DNA of 64,000 nt from the NCBI RefSeq assembly GCF_001422245.1, contig NZ_LMMM01000012.1, positions 62,613 to 126,612 on the forward strand. Reading direction: 5' to 3'. This stretch comes from Rhizobium sp. Leaf262. Its GTDB lineage: Bacteria > Pseudomonadota > Alphaproteobacteria > Rhizobiales > Rhizobiaceae. The notes beneath the pieces are model-generated. The model did not search any database. It was not told where the DNA came from and saw nothing but the letters and a program-made list of their open reading frames with translations. Numbering within the stretch: the stretch's first letter is position 1; every line of letters begins with the position of its first letter. The translations under genes and the position numbers were made by a program. Of this stretch, positions 46,809 to 55,434 are shown in pieces.

Positions 46809-47909
46809 TCAGCTGCCGGTTTTTATCTGGGTCCAGACGCGGTTCAGAACGCGCTGTTCTTTCGGTCCATAGGGCGAGATGGTGAAGAGCTTCTTCATCG
46901 TCTCGGCGTCCGGGTAAACGCCCGGGTTCTTGGAAACGGCCTCGTCCATCAGCGCCTGGGAAGCCAGGTTGCCGTTGGCATATTGCACATAATCCGAAGC
47001 CTTGGCGGCCACGTCAGGCTTCATCATGAAGTTGATGAAGGCGTGGGCAGCATCGACATTTTTGGCATCTTTCGGGATGGCGAAGGAATCCATCCAGATA
47101 TAGGTGCCTTCCTTGGGGATGACGTAGTTGACTTCAACGCCGTTCTTGGCTTCTTCGGCGCGGGTCTTGGCCTGAAGAATATCACCCGACCAGCCGATGG
47201 TGATGCAGCTATCGCCATTGGCAAGCTCATCGATATAGGCCGACGAATTGAAGGTTTTGACCGAAGGACGGATCGCCTTGTAGACATCGCCGCCCGCTTC
47301 CAGATCAGCGGTTTCCTTGCTGTCCGGGTTCTTGCCGAGATAGTTCATCGCAATGGCGAAAGTTTCGTCGGAGGCATCGAGAATGTTGATGCCGCAGGAC
47401 TTCAGCTTGGCCGCATTTTCCGGCTTGAACAGAATATCCCAGCTATCGACCTTCACATCATCGCCGAGGGCAGCCTTGATCTTGGCGACGTTGTAGCCGA
47501 TGCCCGTGGTGCCCCACATATAGTTGACGGCATATTCGTTGCCCGGATCGTACTGCGACAGGCGCGTGGTGATTTCCGGCCACATGTTCTTGAGGTTCGG
47601 CAGCTTGGACTTGTCCAGCTTCTGGTAGACGCCAGCCTTGATCTGACGCGCCAGAAACGGCGATGTCGGCGCGACAACATCATAACCGGAGTTTCCGGCC
47701 AAGAGCTTGGTTTCCAGAACCTCGTTTCCGTCATAGACGTCGTAAACGACCTTGATGCCGGTTTCCTTGGTGAATTCTTCCAGAAGGGCAGGATCGATAT
47801 AGTCGGACCAGTTGTAAACGTGGACGACCTTTTCCTGCGCAAATGCCGTGCCAGCGGCCAGAACGGAGGCGGCAACGGCGAGGCTGAAACGAAGCGAACG
47901 ATGTTTCAT
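46809..47909 (-). CDS. potF: Putrescine-binding periplasmic protein PotF
   Basis: 366 residues, signal peptide (cleavage after AFA near residue 24). The mature start KVVHVYNWSDYIDP is typical of PotF/PotD; further conserved blocks AVNYMWGTTGIGYN near 127 and DTFAIPKDAKN-like segment near 265. ATG 47909 has AGGAGAT upstream. First gene of the operon; delivers putrescine to PotGHI. Confidence 0.94.
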   Translation of the reverse strand: MKHRSLRFSLAVAASVLAAGTAFAQEKVVHVYNWSDYIDPALLEEFTKETGIKVVYDVYDGNEVLETKLLAGNSGYDVVAPTSPFLARQIKAGVYQKLDKSKLPNLKNMWPEITTRLSQYDPGNEYAVNYMWGTTGIGYNVAKIKAALGDDVKVDSWDILFKPENAAKLKSCGINILDASDETFAIAMNYLGKNPDSKETADLEAGGDVYKAIRPSVKTFNSSAYIDELANGDSCITIGWSGDILQAKTRAEEAKNGVEVNYVIPKEGTYIWMDSFAIPKDAKNVDAAHAFINFMMKPDVAAKASDYVQYANGNLASQALMDEAVSKNPGVYPDAETMKKLFTISPYGPKEQRVLNRVWTQIKTGS

Positions 47910-48018
47910 GGTATCTCCTGTTTGAACGCGCCGTGGGAAAGCGCGTGATCCCCTTGTTTTGCCAGAGACTAGAAAGGAAAACTTGTGTCGGCAAGCGGGA
48001 AATGTGCAGCGCGGCAAT

Positions 48019-48038
48019 TTCAAACAATTGTGTTTGAA
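48019..48038. promoter_or_regulatory. Inverted repeat upstream of potF
   Basis: TTCAAACA-ATTG-TGTTTGAA: perfect eight-base arms. It lies 110 bases before the potF ATG and 6 bases after the stop of the ScfR-like gene (48044, minus). Without a T-run it is a poor terminator, so an operator for the potFGHI promoter is more likely. Confidence 0.5.
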
Positions 48039-48043
48039 GGCCA

Positions 48044-49459
48044 CTACTGAAAATCGAAAACACTCAAGCCCGTCACCATTTCATCCAGCCCCAGCGGACG
48101 CGTCAGCGGTGCCTCCGCCCGCGAAAGACAGCCCTGCCGCTCGCACAGCCGACAGGATGGGCCGATGGCAATGCTGCCCGCCTTGATGCCGACGACATCG
48201 CCATACACCGTTTCTTTCGCCAGCGATGCATCGCAGGCCACCATGACAGCCGTGCGACGAATGCGTTCTCCAAAACCTGCCTGCGGCCCATCCAGCGAGC
48301 GGGCGATGGTAAGGTACGCCCCGCCATCCGGCATCTCCACCTGCTCTGCCAGTACCTGCCCCGGCTGGGCAAAGGCGGCGTGAACGTTGAGCTTCACACA
48401 GAGCCCCCCGAACCGCGCCTGCGGAAAGCCCTGCGCGCCTGCCTTGCGGAAGCGGTTTCCTGCGCTGTCGATCTCCATCAGGAAAAATGGAATGCCTGAA
48501 ACACCAGGACGCGCCAGCGTGACGAGGCGGTTTGCAGCCTGTTCGAAAGACACGTTGAAGCGCCCGCGCAATATGTCGATGTCATATCGCGCGCGCTGGG
48601 CGGCAGCCAGATATGCGCCATAGGGCATCATCAGTGCATGGGCTGCGTAACGGGCAAGCTCGAAGCGGGCGATGCGCTTTGCTTCTTCGCCTGAGAGAGC
48701 CAGGGCTTGTAGCTCAGTTCCGATCTCCTCCGTCAGCGCCAGAAGACAGGCCTCCATCGCCATCTCCCGCAACTGGTCCTGCTGCGACAGGCGCTCGGAC
48801 AGAAACAGCCGCATGGAGTGGCGGTCATAACGGCGGCGCAGATTGGGCATGGCGTGAACCGGCATGGAGCGCACGACGATGCCGTGGTTTTTCTGCAGCC
48901 AGTTTTTCAGTGCCTGCGCCAGATCATCCCCGGGAGACAGCGCCGCATGGAATCCTTCAGCCGCCACATCCAATTGCGCAAAATGCGCCGCGCGCCGCTC
49001 GAAGATTTCCCTGACTTCATCAATGGGCAGGCGGGTGGCCGACAGCGTCGTCTGATGACCTTCACGCGCTAAGAGATCGGAGAGATCGCTCAGGCGCTGC
49101 GCCTGCTCCTTATAGGCGCGATAAAGTTTGGTGATGCCACTGGCCGCATTGGGTGCAGCTTCCGCCACCTCGACCAGTTCCTGCCCGGATGGCACTTCGC
49201 CCGCCAGCAGCGGATCGGCAAAGACTTCTCGCAACTGGCTGGCAATGCCACCGCTCTCGCCCTGCAAGTCATCCAAATCGACCTTATAGACGGAGCTGAG
49301 TTTTAACAGCAGTTGCACAGTGAGCGGGCGTTGGTTGCGCTCTATAAGATTGAGATAGGACGGCGAGATCGACAGCGCCTCGGCCATGGCCGTCTGTGTT
49401 AGACCCAACCCGTTGCGCACGCGCCGAACGCGCGGTCCTGCAAATATCTTGGCCTCCAC
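48044..49459 (-). CDS. XRE-type regulator of the ScfR/RamB group
   Basis: 471 residues. N-terminal helix-turn-helix (LTQTAMAEALSISPSYLNLI, residues about 21-40), then an IrrE/ImmA-like region and a C-terminal Cys cluster CRLCERQGCLSRAEAPLTRP near residue 440. The HEXXH protease motif is not present (RYAAHALMM instead). GTG 49459 is chosen because AAAGGAGG precedes it. Divergent from aceA; relatives bind short-chain acyl-CoA and control glyoxylate and propionate genes. Effector and target are inferred from position and family. Confidence 0.85.
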   Translation of the reverse strand: MEAKIFAGPRVRRVRNGLGLTQTAMAEALSISPSYLNLIERNQRPLTVQLLLKLSSVYKVDLDDLQGESGGIASQLREVFADPLLAGEVPSGQELVEVAEAAPNAASGITKLYRAYKEQAQRLSDLSDLLAREGHQTTLSATRLPIDEVREIFERRAAHFAQLDVAAEGFHAALSPGDDLAQALKNWLQKNHGIVVRSMPVHAMPNLRRRYDRHSMRLFLSERLSQQDQLREMAMEACLLALTEEIGTELQALALSGEEAKRIARFELARYAAHALMMPYGAYLAAAQRARYDIDILRGRFNVSFEQAANRLVTLARPGVSGIPFFLMEIDSAGNRFRKAGAQGFPQARFGGLCVKLNVHAAFAQPGQVLAEQVEMPDGGAYLTIARSLDGPQAGFGERIRRTAVMVACDASLAKETVYGDVVGIKAGSIAIGPSCRLCERQGCLSRAEAPLTRPLGLDEMVTGLSVFDFQ

Positions 49460-49472
49460 CAAAACCTCCTCC

Positions 49473-49622
49473 TTTACAAAATCCACACAACATTGAGCGT
49501 TCGCGGTTTTTACAAAATTTACAGTTTTACAATTCCACTCTGTCAAAGACGATACAGCATGACCTCTTTCAAGTCACTGATTTTCCTTTTTATATGGCGT
49601 AAAAATTCTCATAATTGTAAAT
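49473..49622. promoter_or_regulatory. Repeated TTTACAAW motifs before aceA
   Basis: In the divergent gap TTTACAAAAT occurs at 49473-49482 and 49509-49518, TTTACAATT at 49526-49534, and the inverted form ATTGTAAA near 49613. The spacing suggests binding sites of the neighbouring regulator; the first overlaps its own ribosome binding site. Confidence 0.5.
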
Positions 49623-49699
49623 TCAGTCACATCGGATCACACATCTCAACGGAGTAAGGATGTGTGGGTGGTTTGACAGTTCTGACAAGGGAGAGAGAC

Positions 49700-50989
49700 A
49701 TGACTGATTTTTACAAACTGGTTCCAAATGCGCCACAGGGTCGTTTCGACGGTATCGAGCGCACCTATACGGCAGCGGATGTGGAGAAGCTGCGCGGCTC
49801 TGTCACCATCCAGCATTCGCTGGCGGAAATGGGCGCGAACCGGCTGTGGAAGCTCATCAATGAAGAGAGCTATATCAATGCGCTTGGCGCACTCTCCGGC
49901 AATCAGGCCATGCAGATGGTTCGTGCCGGTCTGAAGGCAATCTATCTCTCGGGCTGGCAGGTTGCGGCAGATGCCAACACGGCATCCGCCATGTACCCGG
50001 ACCAGTCGCTTTACCCGGCCAATGCAGCGCCGGAACTGGCAAAGCGCATCAACAAGACCTTGCAGCGCGCCGACCAGATCGAGACAGCAGAAGGCAAGGG
50101 CCTGTCCGTCGATACATGGTTTGCGCCCATCGTTGCCGATGCCGAGGCCGGTTTCGGCGGGCCGCTCAACGCGTTCGAGATCATGAAGGCCTTTATCGAG
50201 GCTGGCGCTGCCGGTGTTCATTACGAAGACCAGCTGGCGTCTGAAAAGAAATGCGGCCACCTGGGCGGCAAGGTTCTGATCCCGACTGCGGCGCATATCC
50301 GCAATCTGACGGCGGCACGTCTTGCCGCAGACGTGATGGGAACGCCAACGCTGGTCATCGCCCGCACGGATGCAGAAGCCGCTAAGCTTCTGACCTCCGA
50401 CATCGATGAGCGCGATCGGCCCTTCGTGGATTACGATGCAGGCCGCACGGTCGAGGGCTTTTATCAGGTCAAGAACGGTCTTGAGCCGTGCATCGCCCGC
50501 GCGAACGCCTATGCGCCCTATTGCGATCTCATCTGGTGCGAAACCTCCAAGCCGGATCTGGAGCAGGCCAAGCGCTTTGCGGAAGGCGTGCACAAGGTGC
50601 ATCCGGGCAAGAAGCTGGCTTACAATTGCTCGCCATCCTTCAACTGGAAGAAACATCTGGATGATGCGACGATTGCCAAGTTCCAGCGCGAACTGGGTGC
50701 CATGGGCTACAAGTTCCAGTTCATCACCCTTGCCGGGTTCCACCAACTCAACTACGGCATGTTCGAACTGGCACGCGGCTACAAGGACCGGCAGATGGCA
50801 GCCTATTCGGAGCTTCAGGAAGCGGAATTCGCCGCAGAAATCAACGGTTACACCGCCACCAAGCACCAGCGCGAAGTCGGCACCGGCTATTTCGATGCGG
50901 TCTCCGTCGCCATCTCCGGCGGCACCTCATCCACCACGGCGATGAAGGAATCCACCGAACACGACCAGTTCCGCCCGGCTGCGGCATAA
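49700..50989 (+). CDS. aceA: Isocitrate lyase
   Basis: 429 residues. Catalytic motif KKCGHLGGK (residues about 190-198, with the active-site Cys) and [19 protein letters not shown] (about 352). Cleaves isocitrate to glyoxylate and succinate, the first step of the glyoxylate shunt. ATG 49700 after GGGAGAGAGA; the upstream frame (49664) is not used. A small gene follows after 31 bases. glcDEF in this window also yields glyoxylate. Confidence 0.96.
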   Translation: MTDFYKLVPNAPQGRFDGIERTYTAADVEKLRGSVTIQHSLAEMGANRLWKLINEESYINALGALSGNQAMQMVRAGLKAIYLSGWQVAADANTASAMYPDQSLYPANAAPELAKRINKTLQRADQIETAEGKGLSVDTWFAPIVADAEAGFGGPLNAFEIMKAFIEAGAAGVHYEDQLASEKKCGHLGGKVLIPTAAHIRNLTAARLAADVMGTPTLVIARTDAEAAKLLTSDIDERDRPFVDYDAGRTVEGFYQVKNGLEPCIARANAYAPYCDLIWCETSKPDLEQAKRFAEGVHKVHPGKKLAYNCSPSFNWKKHLDDATIAKFQRELGAMGYKFQFITLAGFHQLNYGMFELARGYKDRQMAAYSELQEAEFAAEINGYTATKHQREVGTGYFDAVSVAISGGTSSTTAMKESTEHDQFRPAAA

Positions 50990-51020
50990 GTAAACCAGTC
51001 CATTGAACGGAGGAAAGACA

Positions 51021-51266
51021 ATGGCTTCAATTTCCAGAGTTAAGGAACGCACCGAGGAGCAATCCTCATCCATGAGCCAGGATCAGCAAAGCGCGATCCG
51101 CATGCTAGCCAACGACCTGCACCGCCTCAACCAGGCCGTCATGAATGCGGTCGAAGCCGGTGTATCCGTAGAGCTCGTCCGCTCCGCCCGCCACCATGGC
51201 GGTGACGGAAACTGGGGCGATTTGCTGATCCCCGTCATCGTTGCACAGGGCAAGGCGGCGGCTTGA
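51021..51266 (+). CDS. Small unknown protein downstream of aceA
   Basis: 81 residues with GGAGGAAAG before ATG 51021. Polar, helical (MSQDQQSAIRMLANDLHRL near 19), with a C-terminal HHGGDGNWGDLLIPVIVAQG. No family recognised. Cotranscription with aceA is likely because the gap is only 31 bases. Confidence 0.65.
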   Translation: MASISRVKERTEEQSSSMSQDQQSAIRMLANDLHRLNQAVMNAVEAGVSVELVRSARHHGGDGNWGDLLIPVIVAQGKAAA

Positions 51267-51275
51267 ACCCACGTC

Positions 51276-52148
51276 TCAAACCGGGCGGCTGTGCCGTCCG
51301 GCAAAGAGATCAGCATGCCCCTTGATCAATTTCACCATACGATCCGCCACCGTCCTGATATCACGACGGTGGCGGTCTTCATTGTTCATGACGATCCACT
51401 GTTTGTGGCGCAGATCGTCGATGATCTCGCCCTCCCGCACCAGTCGGGCATCAGCATCACCGATGAAACAGGGCAGCACGGCAACGCCCGCACCAGCCAG
51501 TGCCAAGTCCAGCAAGGCCGTGGGGCGGTTGACCGTAACCACGATGTTTCCGGCCCTGTTTTCGTGCGGCCAACGCAGGTAAGCGGAAATCGCGCTGTCG
51601 GTGGAAACAGCTGCCCAGCAATCCCGGATGGATGCTGCGGCATTGCGCAATCGATAGGCCGCATAGGCAACATTGCCGGTTTTGATGGCGGCGAGATTGC
51701 GCTCTTCCGGTTCGAAGGCCCGGATGCCGATATCGTTTTCCCGGTGCGAAAGGCTGGCCCGTTGTTCGGCGACGAACAGATCGATGCGGAAATCATCTCG
51801 CTCGCTGCAAATCGCTGAAAAATTAGTGGTCAGCAGATGCGCGTTCCAGGTTCCTGCGGCAATGCGCACCAGTTACGAAGCCGCCCCGGATTTGCGCCAG
51901 CCATCGATAGTGCGGGCCGCATCTTCCATGGCGTGAAGCTGGTCCAGCAGCGCACGACCATCGGCGGTCAGCACGTAGCCCGTCTGACTGCGCAGGAATA
52001 GTGATTTGCCGAGCGTCTGCTCCAACTCCAGCATCCGCCGCCCGATGGTCGCGGCACTGAGGCCCGACGTTGAGGTCGCGCCGGTGAGGCCACCGCTGCG
52101 GGCGACATTGAGGAAAATCTGAAATGCATCCCAGCCGAAGTTTTTCAT
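51276..52148 (-). pseudogene. LysR-family regulator interrupted by an in-frame stop
   Basis: The HTH part (51873-52148) codes for 91 residues, MKNFGWDAFQIFLNVARSGG with recognition region ATIGRRMLELEQTL. A TAA at 51873-51875 then interrupts the frame; the same frame continues LVRIAAGTWNAHLLTTNF to the stop at 51276, giving the effector-binding domain. Together they make one 290-residue LysR protein. A single base change would explain the stop. It could be a recent inactivation or a sequencing error. Divergent from the small gene region at 52232. Confidence 0.75.
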
Positions 52149-52231
52149 AGGTGAAAAACATAGGGCATTCTCGGCTGCATATAAATCAAAAAATGGCGCG
52201 CATGTTTAAGCCTCGAAATATGGAGGCAATC

Positions 52232-52558
52232 ATGCAGGAGCTTTATTCAGCATTGGCTTTATTGAGGATCACGCACCCGAACAGGCCACGAAACGCGCGG
52301 GAGAAAGAGGACAGGTTCTATGCAGACGCCGCAAAAGCATCAGCGCCGTGGCGATTTGCCAAAGCTGCGATCACTCATTTCAGCAACGTTGTGAAAAACT
52401 TAATGCAACAGCACCAGAAACGCAGCAATCGCGCCAGCCGAAATCAGGCTGAGGCGGAAAGCATAGACAGCGTTGTCATTGGCGGTGCGAGCAATTGCGA
52501 TGGCGCGGGCAGGTTTTCTGGACATCATCATGAGCGGCTTCCTGAACGAGAAACATAA
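52232..52558 (+). CDS. Possible small protein opposite the membrane peptide
   Basis: 108 codons from ATG 52232 with TGGAGGC upstream. The first 55 residues (MQELYSALALLRITHPNRPR) could be coding, but the last third overlaps the minus-strand membrane peptide in antisense, and the tail is low in hydrophobic residues. One of the two is likely spurious in the overlap. Confidence 0.35.
   Translation: MQELYSALALLRITHPNRPRNAREKEDRFYADAAKASAPWRFAKAAITHFSNVVKNLMQQHQKRSNRASRNQAEAESIDSVVIGGASNCDGAGRFSGHHHERLPERET
52400..52531 (-). CDS. Tiny single-pass membrane protein
   Basis: About 43 residues (MMMSRKPARAIAIARTANDN then VYAFRLSLISAGAIAAFLVLLH). One C-terminal helix. GGAAG lies 7 bases before ATG 52531. 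A TTAA-N7-TTAA box (52647-52661) lies about 116-130 bases upstream. No family known. Confidence 0.55.
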   Translation of the reverse strand: MMMSRKPARAIAIARTANDNAVYAFRLSLISAGAIAAFLVLLH

Positions 52559-52646
52559 CCGATCGATGCCGGGTTCCGGCGTCCAGCGGGACATCATGTA
52601 TCAACTTGCGTTGTGCTGGCATTCGATCAGCATGACTCCGCGTCTC

Positions 52647-52661
52647 TTAATAAGGCATTAA
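52647..52661. promoter_or_regulatory. CtrA-type box upstream of the tiny membrane protein
   Basis: TTAA-TAAGGCA-TTAA. It lies between the stop of the BaiN-like gene (52674, minus) and the start of the small gene (52531, minus), thus in promoter position for the latter. Confidence 0.45.
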
Positions 52662-52673
52662 GATGTCGGGGCT

Positions 52674-53858
52674 TTACACAGATTCCCCGGCGGCGTGGCC
52701 GGATGCCCATGCCCACTGGAAATTATAGCCGCCCAGCCAGCCCGTCACGTCCACGCATTCGCCAATGAAATAGAGGCCCGGAACCGTTTTGGCCTGCATG
52801 GATTTGGAGTCGAGATGACTGGTATCGACACCGCCGAGCGTGACTTCAGCGGTGCGATATCCTTCCGAACCGGAGGGCTTTATGGACCACTCCTGTACGG
52901 CGGCTGTCAGCGCCGATAACGTCTTGTCCGACATATCGCCGATGTTGCAGGTAACCCCTGCCCGCTCCACTACATGCTGCGCCAGTCGTTTCGGCAGAAT
53001 GTCGCCCAGCGCGGTCTGGGCGGACTGGCGGCCATTGGTCTTTTTTGCTGCTTTGAGATGGCCGATAATGTCCAGATCGGGCTCCATCTTCAGCCTAATA
53101 TCATCACCCTCGCGCCAGTATGATGAGATTTGCAGGATGGATGGGCCGCTCAGCCCTCTGTGGGTAAACAGCAGCGCCTCATTGAATGATGTCTTACCGT
53201 GGGAAATTTCGGCTGGAACGGCGATGCCGGAGAGGGCCGAGAGCTTTTCAAGCTGCGTTGGCTCCAGCGTCAGTGGCACGAGGCCGGGACGTGTTTCGAT
53301 GATGCCGAGGCCGAACTGTTCGGCAATGCGGTAGGCAAAGCCCGTCGCACCCATTTTTGGAATGGATTTTCCACCGGTTGCCAGAACCAGACTGTCAGTC
53401 TCAATGATGCTTGATGAGGTCGCAACACGAAAGCCGCCGGTTGGAATGGCTTCCACCGAAGCGGTCTCCGTTTGCAGCCGCAGCTTCGCACCAACCGCTT
53501 GCATTTCTGCCAGCAGCATGCGGATGATATCCTTGGCGCTGTCATCGCAGAAGAGTTGGCCCAAAGTCTTTTCGTGCCAGGGGATGCGGTGCTTTTCGAC
53601 AAGGGTAATGAAATCACGCGGCGTGTAGCGTGCCAATGCGGATTTGGCGAAATGCGGATTACCGGAGAGGTAGTTCTTCGGGCCTGCATGAATGTTGGTG
53701 AAGTTGCAGCGCCCGCCGCCTGAGATGCGGATTTTCTCGCCCGGTGCCTTGGCGTGATCGAGGATGATAACGGAACGGCCGCGCTGACCGGCACGGATGG
53801 CGCACATCATGCCAGCGGCGCCTGCGCCCAATATCAGCACGTTACATTTTTCCGTCAT
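52674..53858 (-). CDS. BaiN/HI0933-family flavoprotein
   Basis: 394 residues. N-terminal FAD motif VLILGAGAAGMMCAIRAG (residues 7-24), ISGGGRCNFTN (near 45), and the C-terminal GECVDVTGWLGGYNFQWAWASG (here in two parts: GECVDVTGWLGG and YNFQWAWASG). Family members are NAD(P)/FAD oxidoreductases of uncertain physiological substrate. Directly upstream region opens to the puuA promoter in divergent orientation (129 bases). Confidence 0.9.
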   Translation of the reverse strand: MTEKCNVLILGAGAAGMMCAIRAGQRGRSVIILDHAKAPGEKIRISGGGRCNFTNIHAGPKNYLSGNPHFAKSALARYTPRDFITLVEKHRIPWHEKTLGQLFCDDSAKDIIRMLLAEMQAVGAKLRLQTETASVEAIPTGGFRVATSSSIIETDSLVLATGGKSIPKMGATGFAYRIAEQFGLGIIETRPGLVPLTLEPTQLEKLSALSGIAVPAEISHGKTSFNEALLFTHRGLSGPSILQISSYWREGDDIRLKMEPDLDIIGHLKAAKKTNGRQSAQTALGDILPKRLAQHVVERAGVTCNIGDMSDKTLSALTAAVQEWSIKPSGSEGYRTAEVTLGGVDTSHLDSKSMQAKTVPGLYFIGECVDVTGWLGGYNFQWAWASGHAAGESV

Positions 53859-53987
53859 GGAGTTTCCCTAGTTTCGGTGTACTTCCTCTTTTCGAAGTCA
53901 GCCCTGATGTCAATGGCGCTTTCCCCCCTCGCCAATTGACAAAGTCTGGTTATGATAGCCCCAATCGAAACACACACCCGGTGATTT

Positions 53988-55424
53988 ATGCCCCCCAAGA
54001 AAACCATGCTCCGTCCGAAAAAACCGGCAAACATGGCAAAGAAGATACAAGTCGACGTTTCCTCCACACGCGGTTGCGCCTCCTGGCGGGAAGCCGCCCA
54101 ATGGCTCAAGGCCCGCGGTATCGAGGATATTGAATGCATTACGCCAGACCTTGCGGGCGTTCCCCGCGGCAAGATGATGCCGACTGCGAAGTTTACCGGC
54201 GACACCTCGCTCGCCCTGCCCTCGGCGCTTTACCGCCACACGATTTCAGGCGAATACCCGGATGAGACGGCGAACTTTCGCTATGAGCCGCGCGATAGCG
54301 ACCTGAAACTGGTGCCCGATCTTTCCACGCTCTGCGTCGTGCCGTGGGAAAGCGATCCCACCGCGCAGGTCATCTGCGATGTGGTGGATCAGGAAGGCAA
54401 ATATGTTCCCTATACGCCGCGCAACGTGCTGAAAAACGTGCTCGATCTTTATAAGGACAAGGGCTGGAAGCCGGTCGTTGCCCCTGAAATCGAGTTCTAT
54501 CTCGTCGCCATGAATGACGACCCGGATTACCCGCTGCATCCGCCAAAGGGCCGCTCGGGTCGTTCCATCGTCGGCGGGCAGAGCTATTCGATTGCCGGTA
54601 TCAACGAATTCGACGAGCTGATCGACGATATCTACCACTTCTCGGAAAAGCAGGGGCTGGAGATCGACACGTTGATCCATGAAGAGGGTCCGGCACAGCT
54701 TGAAATCAACCTGCGCCATGGCGACCCCATCGAGCTTGCCGATCAGGTTTTCCTGTTCAAGCGCACCATTCGTGAAGCAGCGCTGAAACATGGCATCTAT
54801 GCCACCTTCATGGCCAAGCCCATGCAGGGCATGCCGGGTTCGGCCATGCACATTCACCAGTCGGTCATCGATATCGAGACCGGTGAGAATGTGTTTTCTA
54901 ACAAGGATGGCAGCCCCTCCAAGGAGTTCTTCGCCTTCGTCGGCGGCATGCAGCGTTATGTACCAAATGCGCTTGTCATGCTTGCGCCCTACGTGAATTC
55001 CTACCGTCGTCTGACGCCGGATATGGCCTGCCCTGTGAACAATGCCTGGGGTTACGATAACCGCACCACGGCATTCCGCGTGCCGATATCGGGCCCTTCG
55101 GCACGACGTGTGGAAAACCGTCTGCCAAGTTCAGATGCGAACCCCTATCTGGCACTTGCGGCATCGCTCGCCTGCGGCTGGCTCGGCATCATGAACAATA
55201 TCGAGCCGACAGAGCCGACCTATGAGACGGCAAACGAAGGCTCTATCGAGCTGCCGCGCGGCCTGCTGGAAGCCGTGGCGCTGCTGGAAGGCGAACCACA
55301 GCTGGAGCGCGTCTTCGGCCATGAGTTCGTGGGCCTCTATGCCGGCTTGAAGCGTGGCGAATTCGAAACCTTCATGCAGGTGATCAGCCCATGGGAGCGG
55401 GAATTCCTGCTGCTGAACGTGTGA
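53988..55424 (+). CDS. puuA: Gamma-glutamylputrescine synthetase-like enzyme
   Basis: 478 residues, glutamine-synthetase fold. Motifs: PEIEFYL (near 165), PAQLEINLRHGDPIELAD (near 244), GSAMHIHQS (near 284) and RRVENRLPSSDANPYLA (near 374). In this context, next to a PuuB-like oxidase and with potFGHI 6 kb away, gamma-glutamylation of putrescine is the likely role; family members also make other glutamyl amides. The start at 53988 has a basic leader; ATG 54033 is possible. Confidence 0.85.
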   Translation: MPPKKTMLRPKKPANMAKKIQVDVSSTRGCASWREAAQWLKARGIEDIECITPDLAGVPRGKMMPTAKFTGDTSLALPSALYRHTISGEYPDETANFRYEPRDSDLKLVPDLSTLCVVPWESDPTAQVICDVVDQEGKYVPYTPRNVLKNVLDLYKDKGWKPVVAPEIEFYLVAMNDDPDYPLHPPKGRSGRSIVGGQSYSIAGINEFDELIDDIYHFSEKQGLEIDTLIHEEGPAQLEINLRHGDPIELADQVFLFKRTIREAALKHGIYATFMAKPMQGMPGSAMHIHQSVIDIETGENVFSNKDGSPSKEFFAFVGGMQRYVPNALVMLAPYVNSYRRLTPDMACPVNNAWGYDNRTTAFRVPISGPSARRVENRLPSSDANPYLALAASLACGWLGIMNNIEPTEPTYETANEGSIELPRGLLEAVALLEGEPQLERVFGHEFVGLYAGLKRGEFETFMQVISPWEREFLLLNV

Positions 55425-55434
55425 GGGCCGCAGC

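Noticed and set aside
48044..49459. Active ImmA/IrrE metalloprotease in the ScfR/RamB-like regulator
   Set aside because: The HEXXH zinc motif is absent; only the fold-like region remains.
51873..51875. Programmed readthrough or recoding at the LysR stop
   Set aside because: The stop is TAA, with no slippery run or downstream structure typical of recoding; a nonsense mutation is simpler.
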